A program made the translations under genes and the position numbers. Positions 7,517 through 15,833 of a DNA stretch of 64,000 nt are shown here, one piece after another; position 1 is the first letter of the stretch; each line of letters starts with the position of its first letter. The stretch comes from an uncultured Mycoplasmatota bacterium (GTDB lineage: Bacteria; Bacillota_I; Bacilli_A; RF39; UBA660): the NCBI GenBank assembly GCA_947165285.1, contig CAMUZS010000002.1:152302-216301 (forward strand). The letters run 5' to 3'. The notes under the pieces are model-generated. The model searched no databases, was not told the origin of the DNA, and worked only from the letters and a program-made list of their open reading frames with translations.

Positions 7517-9272
7517 TATCATCTTCTCCTTTAATAATTATTCCCAATTCTTCTAATTGTTTATCAGTTAAATAACTTGGAGAACCCATCATTAAATCTT
7601 GACCAGAAGCACTAGTTGGAAATGCTTGAACTTCTCTAAGGTTAGGTTCATCTTGAATCAACATTATTAATCTATCAATACCTGGAGCCATTCCACCATG
7701 TGGAGGACATCCATATTTAAATGCTGTAAATATAGATCTAAATCTTTGCTCTACTTCACTTCTATCATATCCAACTATTTCAAATCCTTTAGCCATTGAA
7801 TCTAAATCATGATTTCTAATAGCCCCAGATGCCATTTCATTTCCATTACATACAAAATCAAATTGATATGCAAGTATTTCATCAGGATTTTTTTCCTCAT
7901 AATCTTTTATTCCACCATGAGGTAAACTAAATGGATTATGGCAGAATTTATATTTCTTTTCAACATCATCATATTCAAACATAGGAAAATCATTAATAAT
8001 ACAAAGTTCTAATTTATTTGGATCTATTAATTCACATTTTCTACCAAGTTCATCTCTTATTTGTCCAGCAAACTTTTGAGCAATTTTTTTATTTTTATTA
8101 GCTATAAAAAACATTACAGAATCTGTTTTCATATCAAATTCTTTAATTAAATTAGATCTTTCGTCATCACTTAAGAATTTATCTATTGGTCCTTTTAAAG
8201 ATCCATCTTCCATTAAAGTTACATATCCAATACCAGGCATACCAATAGAAGATGCATAATCAACAACTTCATTAAACCAAGAGTTAGAATTCTTTCCTAT
8301 TCCATCAACAACAATAACTTTAATAGTTGATCCTTTAAATGGTCCAAATGTAGTATCTTTTAATATATAACTAGCATCTTTAATTATTAAAGGATTTCTA
8401 AGATCCGGTTTATCAGTTCCATATGATTCCATAGCATCATTAAATGCTATTCTTCTAAAAGGACGTGGAGAAACTTCCTTATTTGAAAACTTAGTAAAGG
8501 TATCATAAAATATTTCTTCACCAATTTCTAATACTTCATCTTCTTCAACAAAAGACATTTCCATATCAAGTTGATAAAATTCTAAAGTTCTATCTGCCCT
8601 AGCATCTTCATCTCTAAAACATGGAGCTATTTGAAAATACTTTTCAAAACCACCTACCATTAATAATTCCTTATATATTTGTGGTGCTTGAGGAAGTGCA
8701 TAAAATTGACCTTTAAATAATCTAGATGGAACAACAAAATCTCTTGCACCTTCTGGAGAAGAAGCAGTTAATATTGGAGTTTGAACTTCAGTAAATCCTA
8801 AATTATACATTTTATCTCTTAAAAAATGTAATATTTCAGCACGAAGTAAAAGATTATCTTTAATCTTTTTATTTCTCATATCTAAATAACGATATTTAAG
8901 TCTAACATCCTCTTTAGTGTTTTTAGAATGCATTATTTCAAATGGTAATTCATTTTTTGATTTACCTAAAATATCTAATTTATCAACAAGTAATTCAATT
9001 TCACCAGTTTTTATCTTATCATTAAAGGTTTCTTCATCTCTTTTTCTAATAGTACCTTCTACTCTAATTACACTTTCTCTTGCTAATCCTTTAAAAATAC
9101 TATCATCATTACTAACTACTTGAATTATGTCAGTATTATCACGTAAATCTAAAAACAATACACCTCCATGATCTCTAATGTTTTCAATCCATCCTGAAAT
9201 TACAACTTTTTCTCCTACACTATCAATATTTAAATCTTCACAATGATGACTACGATAAATATTCTTTTTCAT
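7509..9272 (-). CDS. aspS: Aspartyl-tRNA synthetase (bacterial type)
   Basis: Charges tRNA(Asp) with aspartate. The 587-residue length and the domain order fit bacterial AspRS: anticodon-binding OB fold (1-100), class II motif 2 around FRDEDARADRTLEFYQLD, a GAD insertion domain (about 290-400), and motif 3 near GMAPGIDRL. The ribosome binding site GAAAGGAA precedes the ATG. Its leader is a T-box riboswitch. Being the first gene of an operon with gatCAB suggests a non-discriminating enzyme that also charges tRNA(Asn), with GatCAB then forming Asn-tRNA; that part is inference. Confidence 0.97.
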   Translation of the reverse strand: MKKNIYRSHHCEDLNIDSVGEKVVISGWIENIRDHGGVLFLDLRDNTDIIQVVSNDDSIFKGLARESVIRVEGTIRKRDEETFNDKIKTGEIELLVDKLDILGKSKNELPFEIMHSKNTKEDVRLKYRYLDMRNKKIKDNLLLRAEILHFLRDKMYNLGFTEVQTPILTASSPEGARDFVVPSRLFKGQFYALPQAPQIYKELLMVGGFEKYFQIAPCFRDEDARADRTLEFYQLDMEMSFVEEDEVLEIGEEIFYDTFTKFSNKEVSPRPFRRIAFNDAMESYGTDKPDLRNPLIIKDASYILKDTTFGPFKGSTIKVIVVDGIGKNSNSWFNEVVDYASSIGMPGIGYVTLMEDGSLKGPIDKFLSDDERSNLIKEFDMKTDSVMFFIANKNKKIAQKFAGQIRDELGRKCELIDPNKLELCIINDFPMFEYDDVEKKYKFCHNPFSLPHGGIKDYEEKNPDEILAYQFDFVCNGNEMASGAIRNHDLDSMAKGFEIVGYDRSEVEQRFRSIFTAFKYGCPPHGGMAPGIDRLIMLIQDEPNLREVQAFPTSASGQDLMMGSPSYLTDKQLEELGIIIKGEDDNE

Positions 9273-9289
9273 AATTATATTCCTTTCTA

Positions 9290-9568
9290 TATAAAAATAC
9301 CCGTATCATCCCATCAATAAGGACGAATACGGGTATTCGTGGTGCCACCTTAATTTATTATAAAAGTATATCTACTTTAATAATCTCATTATTAGCTCTT
9401 TATAAGCCTAGCAATAAGGTAACGGATTGCAACCGAACTAGTCTACTCAAATAAAAATTCTTTCGGTAGTTAGCTCCAGGGTGTTCTTTCACTATAAACT
9501 TATAGCTAGTTCACACTATACCTAGCTCACTTTTATAAGTATTTATACCTACTTTTCCCTTTCAAAGC
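9290..9568 (-). promoter_or_regulatory. T-box riboswitch controlling aspS-gatCAB
   Basis: Read on the minus strand, the leader carries the T-box core AAGGTGGCACCACG (near 9352-9339), which pairs with the uncharged tRNA acceptor end. Next comes a terminator whose stem ATACCCGTAT/ATACGGGTAT is followed by TTTTT (about 9330-9290). A conserved-looking CCGTTA segment lies upstream near 9425. A GAC triplet at 9443-9441, in the expected specifier area of stem I, would read aspartate. Uncharged tRNA(Asp) should allow read-through and raise expression of the whole operon. Confidence 0.93.
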
Positions 9569-9574
9569 AATAAT

Positions 9575-9603
9575 ATTGTAACATCTTTTATTGTTATTGT
9601 CAA
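9575..9603 (-). promoter_or_regulatory. Sigma-A promoter of the aspS T-box operon
   Basis: On the minus strand TTGACA (9603-9598) is separated by exactly 17 bases from TACAAT (9580-9575). The predicted transcript starts near 9568, directly ahead of the T-box leader. Confidence 0.8.
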
Positions 9604-9626
9604 AACACTTTATAATATTATATAAT
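9597..9626 (+). promoter_or_regulatory. Divergent promoter of the capA-like gene
   Basis: TTGTCA at 9597-9602, then 18 bases, then TATAAT at 9621-9626. The -35 element lies almost on top of the -35 of the leftward aspS promoter. Confidence 0.55.
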
Positions 9627-9649
9627 TTAACTATAAGGGTTGCGATAAT

Positions 9650-10723
9650 ATGAAAAGATTAATTAAATTATTATTATTAATTACTATTCTTTCAGGATTA
9701 ATATATATATCATATAAATTAATTAATAAAAATATAGAAAACAAAGAAAAAAATATCATTTTTGAAAAAGATATAACACAAGACATAATTCCAGAGAAAA
9801 AAATAAATGAAATAACAATATCCGCAATTGGAGATTGTACTATAGGTCAAGATGATAGATTTGCATACCATAAAAGTTTTAATGAAACGTTTGATAAAAA
9901 TAATAAAGATTATGGATATTTTTTTGAAAAAACTAAAAATATATTTGAAAATGATGATTTAACTTTAGCAAATTTGGAAACTACTTTTACTACATATAAC
10001 GAAAAACAGCCAAAAGGATATAATTTTAAAGCAAATCCAGAATTTATAAATGTATTTTTAAAAGGTGGAGTTGATGCAGTAGATGTTGCAAATAATCATA
10101 CATTTGATTACAAAGAGCAAGGATTTAATGATACAATTGATACTTTAAATAAAAACAAACTTCCATATTATGGATACGATCACTATGAAATACTAACAAT
10201 AAAAGATATAAGAATTGGATTAGCTGGATTAACATATATAGATAATGATAAAGAAAAGGATGTAAAAGAAAATATTGATAAAGCAATTAAATATTTTAAA
10301 GATAATAATACAGATTTAATTATTATTTCATTTCATTGGGGAATTGAATACGAAATAAGACAAAATAATACACAAGAAAATATTGGAAAATATGCAATTG
10401 ATAATGGTGCTGATTTAATACTAGGACATTCACCTCACATATTACAAGGAATAGAAAAATATAAAGATAAATATATAGTATATTCACTTGGAAATTTTGT
10501 ATTTGGAGGAAACCAAAATCCAAAAGATAAAGACACTATGATTTTTCAACAAACCTTTAGATTTGAAAACAATAGTATAAAAGAAAGTTCAATAAAAATA
10601 ATACCATCATCAGTATCCGGAAAAACAGATGTAAATAATTATCAACCTATAATATTAGAAGGAACAGAAAAAGAAAGAGTACTTAAAAAAATATTAGATA
10701 TGAGTATAAATATAGATTATTAA
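9650..10723 (+). CDS. CapA/PgsA-family metallophosphatase-like protein
   Basis: Member of the PGA_cap family, named for poly-gamma-glutamate capsule synthesis and related to calcineurin-like phosphoesterases. A single N-terminal membrane segment (5-23) anchors it outside the cell. The metal-site motifs are complete: GD at 61-62, NLE at 108-110, ANNH at 147-150, FHWG at 228-231, GHSPH at 259-263 and SLGNF at 279-283. No capB or capC partner lies nearby, so a capsule role is unproven; many such proteins in gut Bacillota stand alone. It is transcribed divergently from aspS. Confidence 0.85.
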   Translation: MKRLIKLLLLITILSGLIYISYKLINKNIENKEKNIIFEKDITQDIIPEKKINEITISAIGDCTIGQDDRFAYHKSFNETFDKNNKDYGYFFEKTKNIFENDDLTLANLETTFTTYNEKQPKGYNFKANPEFINVFLKGGVDAVDVANNHTFDYKEQGFNDTIDTLNKNKLPYYGYDHYEILTIKDIRIGLAGLTYIDNDKEKDVKENIDKAIKYFKDNNTDLIIISFHWGIEYEIRQNNTQENIGKYAIDNGADLILGHSPHILQGIEKYKDKYIVYSLGNFVFGGNQNPKDKDTMIFQQTFRFENNSIKESSIKIIPSSVSGKTDVNNYQPIILEGTEKERVLKKILDMSINIDY

Positions 10724-10739
10724 ATCTATATTTTTTAAA

Positions 10740-10769
10740 TAAAAAAAGTTCATAAATGAACTTATTTTT
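10740..10769. terminator. Bidirectional terminator between converging genes
   Basis: AAGTTCAT (10746-10753) pairs with ATGAACTT (10756-10763). T-rich sequence lies on both outer sides: seven A residues before it (T on the minus strand) and ATTTTT after it. Confidence 0.75.
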
Positions 10770-11034
10770 CTAAATGTTCTAATATTTTCTTATTAGAATC
10801 AATTAATTCACCAAATCCATAAAGTAAAAATGTTTCTAACCAAGAAATTACAATTCCGAAAGGTATAATCAATATTCCACCAATAATATAACCAATTCCT
10901 TGTGAAGTAGAATAAGAACTTTCTTTTAAACCAAAGTAAACAAAAATAATAGCTATTGCTACAGAAAAAATTACACCTATCCAAAATATGAACTTTGCAA
11001 ATGACTTAATCTTAGAACCGATATTATTAAACAT
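10762..11034 (-). CDS. Small two-helix membrane protein, unknown function
   Basis: A 90-residue protein with two hydrophobic segments (about 12-32 and 44-67), a glycine-rich second helix, and a C-terminal part with YGFGELI. It has a very strong ribosome binding site (AAAGGAGG) seven bases before its ATG and its own terminator, so it is expressed as a single gene. Similar small membrane proteins are common hypotheticals in Bacillota. No function can be assigned. The gene sits between capA and a divergently read secreted protein. Confidence 0.8.
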   Translation of the reverse strand: MFNNIGSKIKSFAKFIFWIGVIFSVAIAIIFVYFGLKESSYSTSQGIGYIIGGILIIPFGIVISWLETFLLYGFGELIDSNKKILEHLEK

Positions 11035-11153
11035 AGATATCCTCCTTTACTATTGAAATTATATCATAAAATTATATAATTTGCATTTTTAATTAAATTA
11101 TAATATAATAGAAAAGTGTTCGCTAAAATGATGATAGAAGGAGATTGAAAATT

Positions 11154-11744
11154 TTGAAAAAAATTAAAATAGCATTAGTAATAATGCTAACAGCAATTTT
11201 AGGGGAATTAGTGGTAAATAATTATGACACAAACAATAATTATATAAATAATTCTAATACAGTTAATGCATTAGAAAAATATAGTGTTAAGAAAGGAACT
11301 AAAAAGGCAACTAAGAAATCATCTAAGAAGGCAACTAAAAAATCATCTAAGAAGGCAAGCAAAAAAACAAAAAAGAAAAAAGTTGTTAAAAAAGTAACTA
11401 AAAAATATATAAAAGCAACTAGAAGAAATATCAGTGACGCTCAAAGAGCTGAACTTCAAGCATTTGCTAAAGATTTAGTAATTAATCAATATGGTTGGAG
11501 TGAAGGCGATTTTAATTCTTTACTTGAACTTTGGTATAGAGAATCTGGATGGAATCCATATTCATCATATAATGGATGCTATGGAATACCTCAAGCAAAA
11601 CCAGGAAATAAGATGAAGAGTTTTGGAAGCGACTGGAAAACAAACGGAAGAACACAAATAAAATGGGGATTAAACTATATTTATTATAGATATGGTAATC
11701 CTACAAATGCTTGGAAACATTTTAAGAAAAAACATTGGTATTAA
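11154..11744 (+). CDS. Secreted lysine-rich protein with transglycosylase-like (SLT/Apf-type) domain
   Basis: Probable secreted wall enzyme that cleaves glycan strands. In 196-residue numbering: signal peptide (1-20), a low-complexity stretch of KKATKKSSKK-type repeats (about 46-85) likely to bind the anionic wall, then a C-terminal domain (95-196) like those of aggregation-promoting factors and lysozyme-like transglycosylases. The predicted catalytic Glu is E130 in WYRESGW; NGCYGIPQA and a WY terminus fit too. The start is a TTG at 11154, ten bases after AAGGAG; another TTG at 11145 lies too close to that site. Confidence 0.8.
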   Translation: MKKIKIALVIMLTAILGELVVNNYDTNNNYINNSNTVNALEKYSVKKGTKKATKKSSKKATKKSSKKASKKTKKKKVVKKVTKKYIKATRRNISDAQRAELQAFAKDLVINQYGWSEGDFNSLLELWYRESGWNPYSSYNGCYGIPQAKPGNKMKSFGSDWKTNGRTQIKWGLNYIYYRYGNPTNAWKHFKKKHWY

Positions 11745-11783
11745 TAAATACTATTTAGCGACATATTTAAAATGGACAAGCAA

Positions 11784-11810
11784 AAAGAACATGCTATCAT
11801 GTTCTTTTTA
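11784..11810 (+). terminator. Terminator of the transglycosylase-like gene
   Basis: AGAACATG (11786-11793) pairs with CATGTTCT (11798-11805), followed by TTTT. Confidence 0.85.
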
Positions 11811-11814
11811 TTAT

Positions 11815-11842
11815 GCAAAAAAGCCCATAAATAAGGGCTTTT
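11815..11842 (-). terminator. Terminator of the rplM-rpsI operon
   Basis: AAGCCC (11821-11826) pairs with GGGCTT (11835-11840). On the minus strand the stem ends in TTTTTT. Confidence 0.85.
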
Positions 11843-11851
11843 AAGTATTTC

Positions 11852-12271
11852 CTATCTCTTACTAAATTGTGGTGCTCTACGAGCTTTTTTAAGACCATAT
11901 TTTTTACGTTCTTTAACTCTAGGATCTCTTTTAACAAAACCTTGAGCTTTTAATATTTTTCTATAAGAATCATCTCTTGATTGATCTGTATTTTTATCAT
12001 ATTCTAATAATGCTCTAGTGATTGCAAGTCTAATAGCTCCTGCTTGACCAGAAAAACCTCCACCTTTTGCAGTAATTTCAATATCAAATTTATTTTCGTT
12101 ACCAGTAATTACAAGTGGTTGTTTAATATCTTGTACTAAAGTAGCATAAGGCATATATTCATTAACATCTTTACCATTAACAATAATATTTCCTTTTCCA
12201 GCAATCATTCTAGCATTTGCAACTGATTGTTTTCTTCTACCAGTAGCGGACCATACTAATTTTTCTGCCAT
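11852..12271 (-). CDS. rpsI: 30S ribosomal protein S9
   Basis: Ribosomal protein whose C-terminal tail reaches the P-site tRNA. The 139-residue length, the [10 protein letters not shown] start and the basic end [12 protein letters not shown] are diagnostic. It follows rplM after 14 bases with an AAGGAGG site, the usual bacterial arrangement. The shared terminator lies directly downstream. Confidence 0.98.
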   Translation of the reverse strand: MAEKLVWSATGRRKQSVANARMIAGKGNIIVNGKDVNEYMPYATLVQDIKQPLVITGNENKFDIEITAKGGGFSGQAGAIRLAITRALLEYDKNTDQSRDDSYRKILKAQGFVKRDPRVKERKKYGLKKARRAPQFSKR

Positions 12272-12285
12272 AAATATATTCCTCC

Positions 12286-12717
12286 TTAATTAACTTTCAT
12301 TTCGATTGGTTGTTGAGCTTGATGTTCATGTTCACCTTCAGCATAAACAAACAATTTTTTATACATTTGTCTACCAAGTCTTCCTTTTGGAAGCATTCCT
12401 TTAACAGCTCTTTCAACCATTTCTACAGGATATTTTTCAATCATTTCTCCAGCAGTTCTTTCTCTTAAACCACCAGCATATCTACTATGATTATAATACA
12501 TTTTGTCTTTTAATTTATTACCAGTTAAATTTACTTTTTTAGCATTAACGATAATAACATAGTCTCCACAATCAACATGAGGTGTAAATGTTACTTTATG
12601 TTTACCTCTAAGTACTGTAGCAACTTTAGTAGCAAGTCTACCTAAGTTAACACCAGAAGCATCAATAACATACCATTTACGATCAACATTTTCTTTTTTT
12701 TGCATAAATGTGTTCAT
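12286..12717 (-). CDS. rplM: 50S ribosomal protein L13
   Basis: Early-assembly protein of the large subunit. 143 residues, with [17 protein letters not shown] near the start and the conserved [12 protein letters not shown] stretch. First gene of the rplM-rpsI operon; truA lies upstream on the same strand as in many Bacillota, but here an unknown gene and a terminator separate them, so rplM has its own promoter. AAAGGAAA precedes the ATG. Confidence 0.98.
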   Translation of the reverse strand: MNTFMQKKENVDRKWYVIDASGVNLGRLATKVATVLRGKHKVTFTPHVDCGDYVIIVNAKKVNLTGNKLKDKMYYNHSRYAGGLRERTAGEMIEKYPVEMVERAVKGMLPKGRLGRQMYKKLFVYAEGEHEHQAQQPIEMKVN

Positions 12718-12719
12718 AA

Positions 12720-12800
12720 TTAATTTCCTTTCATATAAGCTAAATAATATCGATTTCCCAGGTCAATAAAATTTATAACTTAAATAAAATGTACCAGTTA
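12720..12800 (-). promoter_or_regulatory. Leader region of rplM, possible L13 leader
   Basis: About 80 bases lie between the upstream terminator and the rplM ribosome binding site. On the minus strand a TATAAA-like -10 (near 12780) is followed by a short leader with TTGACCTGGGAAATCGAT. Bacillota often carry an autoregulatory L13 leader here. I could not fold it reliably, so this is a place to look rather than a call. Confidence 0.3.
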
Positions 12801-12817
12801 AAAGTATATTAGATAAA

Positions 12818-12843
12818 ATAAAAAAAGTCAATTAAAATCGACC
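12818..12843 (-). terminator. Terminator before rplM
   Basis: On the minus strand GTCGATT (12842-12836) pairs with AATTGAC (12833-12827), with one G-U pair, followed by a T-run of about seven. It ends the unknown gene at 12852-13454. Confidence 0.7.
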
Positions 12844-12851
12844 TTTTTACA

Positions 12852-13454
12852 CTATTTTTTACTTAAAACAGGAGTTACATCTAATATTTCAACATCATCT
12901 TTACTTTTTTTAGAAGAATTTAGTACTATTTCTTTCATTTGATCTAAGCTTAAACTAGGATCAAATATATCATCAATATTACGACCAGTTAAAAATACAG
13001 CAAATATATATCCTACTTGATCTAATTTAAATTTTTCTATGCCAGGTCTTAATAATTCATCTATATTATAAAATTGACTTTGAGATTTTAAAAAAAATTT
13101 AACATCATCATTTAATGTTTCTAAAACTCCTTTATTTTTTAAATTATTAGTATTATCAATAGTTAAGTTAGTATAACTTTTAATAAAATCTGGATTTGAA
13201 ATATAACCCCTAATTATATTTATTAAAATATTTTCTGGATAACCTTTTGTGTGCCATTTATTATTAATAAAGGGTTCAACATCTATACCTTCATCCATTA
13301 ATTTAATATACATAAACATGTAATCTTCTGGAATAGATGGATCCATTAATAATTCTTCATTAACGCCTTCCTTATGAAGTGCATACTTTATAGTTTCAAT
13401 TTGACCTTCATTATATAATCCACTATTAATTAATGACTGAATTTTTTCATTCAT
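12852..13454 (-). CDS. Unknown cytoplasmic protein with weak helical repeats
   Basis: About 200 residues, no signal peptide or membrane helix. The N-terminal part (YNEGQIETIKYALHKEGVN, then DEGIDVEPFI) and the C-terminal part (DPSLSLDQMKEIV) recall the short helical repeats of the QM-x-EI-x-x-GL type found in many hypothetical gut Bacillota proteins. The start at 13454 follows GAGGTG by six bases; a GTG at 13463 is upstream in frame. It sits between truA and rplM, a slot normally empty. Function unknown. Confidence 0.75.
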   Translation of the reverse strand: MNEKIQSLINSGLYNEGQIETIKYALHKEGVNEELLMDPSIPEDYMFMYIKLMDEGIDVEPFINNKWHTKGYPENILINIIRGYISNPDFIKSYTNLTIDNTNNLKNKGVLETLNDDVKFFLKSQSQFYNIDELLRPGIEKFKLDQVGYIFAVFLTGRNIDDIFDPSLSLDQMKEIVLNSSKKSKDDVEILDVTPVLSKK

Positions 13455-13489
13455 AAAGCACACCTCACTATTCTTTTTATATTATAACA

Positions 13490-14212
13490 CTAATATTCTA
13501 TTTCAAGCAAATATAAACCGCATGCAGGAGCACAACTTAAACATTTTTTGACATTAAATTTATCTAACATTGTTTTAATATCACTTAAATTGGCTCTATT
13601 AAAGCATACATCCAACATAGCTCCAACTATGTTTCTTATCATATATCTATAAAAGCTTTTTCCATAAAACTCAATAATTATATAGTCACCATCTTTTTTT
13701 ATATCAATATCATAAATTATTGCATCATAATTTTTTCTTTCACCTGAAACAAAATTTTTAAAATTATGAACACCTAAAAATATATCTGAACATTTTTTTA
13801 AAACTTCTAACTTAATATCTTTATTAATCTGATAGTAATAATTATTAATTAAAGGATCATATTCACCAATATTAATCTTATATGCATATCTTTTAGTTTT
13901 AACATTAAATCTAGCATGAAATGAATCATCTACTTCCATAATATCCTTAATATAAACATCATCAGGTAATAAATTATTTATAGCTTTTTTTAAATTTTCT
14001 TTTGGAATTATAATATCTAAATCAAAATGAGCACGCTGACCATAAGCATGAACTCCACGATCAGTTCTACCAGCTCCCTTTATTTCTACTTTCTTTTTAT
14101 TAATAATAGTTAATACTTTTTCTAATTCTTCTTGAACATTTCTTTTATTTTTTAATCTTTGAAAACCATAAAAATTAGATCCATCATATGAAATTGTTAC
14201 TAAATATCTCAC
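13490..14212 (-). CDS. truA: tRNA pseudouridine synthase A (positions 38-40)
   Basis: Makes pseudouridine in the anticodon stem-loop of many tRNAs. 240 residues, normal length. The catalytic Asp is in GAGRTDRGVHA, and the FHARF and YRYMIRNIVG stretches match the family. It starts with GTG, overlapping the stop of the upstream EcfA2-like gene by four bases (GTGA), so the two are coupled. The neighbour normally found here, ecfT, is missing. Confidence 0.96.
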   Translation of the reverse strand: MRYLVTISYDGSNFYGFQRLKNKRNVQEELEKVLTIINKKKVEIKGAGRTDRGVHAYGQRAHFDLDIIIPKENLKKAINNLLPDDVYIKDIMEVDDSFHARFNVKTKRYAYKINIGEYDPLINNYYYQINKDIKLEVLKKCSDIFLGVHNFKNFVSGERKNYDAIIYDIDIKKDGDYIIIEFYGKSFYRYMIRNIVGAMLDVCFNRANLSDIKTMLDKFNVKKCLSCAPACGLYLLEIEY

Positions 14213-14991
14213 TTATTTTCCACATCCCTATATATCGCCTTTAATAATTCCTTTAAATCAATATAATTATCAAATTTATGTCCTTTTAATTCTAAATAAT
14301 TAACAAATTGAATTATATCAGGCTTATCTATATATTTATATAAATTATTATCATATAAATTTGATTTATCACCACGATATACAATTTTACCATTTTTAAA
14401 TATAATTATATTATCTATAATATTCATAAATAATTCAATATTATTACTAAATATAATTACACTTTTATTATACGACTTATTTAATTTATAGAGTAACTTT
14501 TTTATATACTCTACATTCTTATATGTAAAATTTTTTTCAAAATTATCCAAAATAAATATTTTAGCATTTAAAAATAAACTAATAACTAATTGTGATAATT
14601 TTAATTCAACATTAGACATTATATTAAAACTTTTATATAACATTTTACTATTTAAATTTACCATTTTCACAGCCTTAATTGCCTTTTCTTTTATATTGAT
14701 AGTATTTAACGAATATAAGTTACTTAAATATATTAATTCATCTAATAAATTATCTTTATTAAATTCACATTGTTTATTAGATAAATAAGCTATATCACTT
14801 CTATAACCTTTTTTATCTAAATATATATACCCATTAGATGTTTCTTTTTCTAAAAAAAGCAATTCTTTAATAATACTACCTCTTAACCCAGAACAAAAAG
14901 TAATTCCATTATTAAAAGTATAACTAACATTATTTAATGATTCATTTTGGATAGATGAAGTATATTTAACATTATCAATAATTATTTCCAT
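14209..14991 (-). CDS. Degenerate EcfA2-type ABC ATPase
   Basis: By position (upstream of truA) and by its C-terminal region (IIQFVNYLELKGH, then a DLKELLKAI tail) this is the counterpart of EcfA2, an energy subunit of vitamin-uptake ECF transporters. The catalytic parts are lost: the P-loop position reads GLRGSIIKEL with no GK(S/T), the signature is SNVELKLSQL instead of LSGGQ, and Walker B is followed by Asn (FILDNFE). The frame is intact over 260 residues. ATP hydrolysis is unlikely; it may be a structural partner or a gene in decay. Confidence 0.65.
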   Translation of the reverse strand: MEIIIDNVKYTSSIQNESLNNVSYTFNNGITFCSGLRGSIIKELLFLEKETSNGYIYLDKKGYRSDIAYLSNKQCEFNKDNLLDELIYLSNLYSLNTINIKEKAIKAVKMVNLNSKMLYKSFNIMSNVELKLSQLVISLFLNAKIFILDNFEKNFTYKNVEYIKKLLYKLNKSYNKSVIIFSNNIELFMNIIDNIIIFKNGKIVYRGDKSNLYDNNLYKYIDKPDIIQFVNYLELKGHKFDNYIDLKELLKAIYRDVENK

Positions 14992-15758
14992 ATACTTTTC
15001 TCCATTTCTTTTCTATCTAAATAAACACTATCAATTAAATCATAATAATTAAGTTGAATTGATAAATCAACCATAAACGGTAAATTATAACCTAGTCTTT
15101 TTAATAATTTTTCTTCTTCTAAACAAGAAATAGTATTACCTTCCATTGCAATAGTTTTATTATAAATACATATTAAATAATCACTAAATAATACATTATC
15201 TAAAGTAGATGAAATATCAACAATAGATATATTATTATTCTTAGCATAACCATATATTTTTTCTATATCTTTATGCCTTAAATAACATAATAAATCATCA
15301 ATTATTACAAATTTAGGGTTATTAATAAGTTTTAATATAATTAATATATAATACTTCTTTTCATCTTCCAATTCACTTATTTTATATCTTAATAATAAAT
15401 TTATTTTAAAATAATTAATAATATTATTAACTTCTCTTTCAAGTTCATCATTTTGATAATATTTAGATAAAGAATCAAATATATAATCTATTACTAAACC
15501 ATCATTAAATAACATATCTTTATCAGCAAAAGAAATATACTTATTAATTAAATCTACATTATTATTAACAATTTTATTATTAATTAAATAATTTCCATCA
15601 ATATCTAATTTTCCAGATAATATTTTATAAAGAGTAGTCTTACCACAACCATTTCCAGCAATTATAGTTGTATTACTACCAATTTTAAGTGATAAATGAT
15701 CTAAAATAATATCATCATTATAAGCATATTTAATATCTTTTAATTCTACTATGTTCAT
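14982..15758 (-). CDS. Degenerate EcfA1-type ABC ATPase
   Basis: ABC ATPase in the ecfA1 position, overlapping the next gene by ten bases. Walker A is nearly normal (AGNGCGKTT, with the Lys kept), but the signature motif is replaced by ISELEDEKKY and Walker B is followed by Asp (FVIIDDLL) rather than the catalytic Glu. Binding of ATP seems possible, efficient hydrolysis less so. The start at 15758 is the second of two ATG codons, at the usual distance from AAGGTGAT. No ecfT gene follows, so a working ECF transporter would need one elsewhere. Confidence 0.7.
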   Translation of the reverse strand: MNIVELKDIKYAYNDDIILDHLSLKIGSNTTIIAGNGCGKTTLYKILSGKLDIDGNYLINNKIVNNNVDLINKYISFADKDMLFNDGLVIDYIFDSLSKYYQNDELEREVNNIINYFKINLLLRYKISELEDEKKYYILIILKLINNPKFVIIDDLLCYLRHKDIEKIYGYAKNNNISIVDISSTLDNVLFSDYLICIYNKTIAMEGNTISCLEEEKLLKRLGYNLPFMVDLSIQLNYYDLIDSVYLDRKEMEKSIWK

Positions 15759-15793
15759 CATTATCACCTTGACTCTTTATTATAAATGAAATT

Positions 15794-15826
15794 ATAAAAA
15801 AAGTGAATAATAATATTCACTTTTTT
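15794..15826 (-). terminator. Terminator of the yabP-yabQ-divIC operon
   Basis: AAAGTGAAT (15800-15808) pairs with ATTCACTTT (15814-15822); T-runs lie on both outer sides. It separates divIC from the EcfA-like genes. Confidence 0.8.
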
Positions 15827-15833
15827 ACATATT

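Noticed and set aside
11282-11410. Lysine repeats as a separate histone-like protein
   Set aside because: The repeats are in frame with a signal peptide before and a transglycosylase-like domain after, so they are a linker of one secreted protein.
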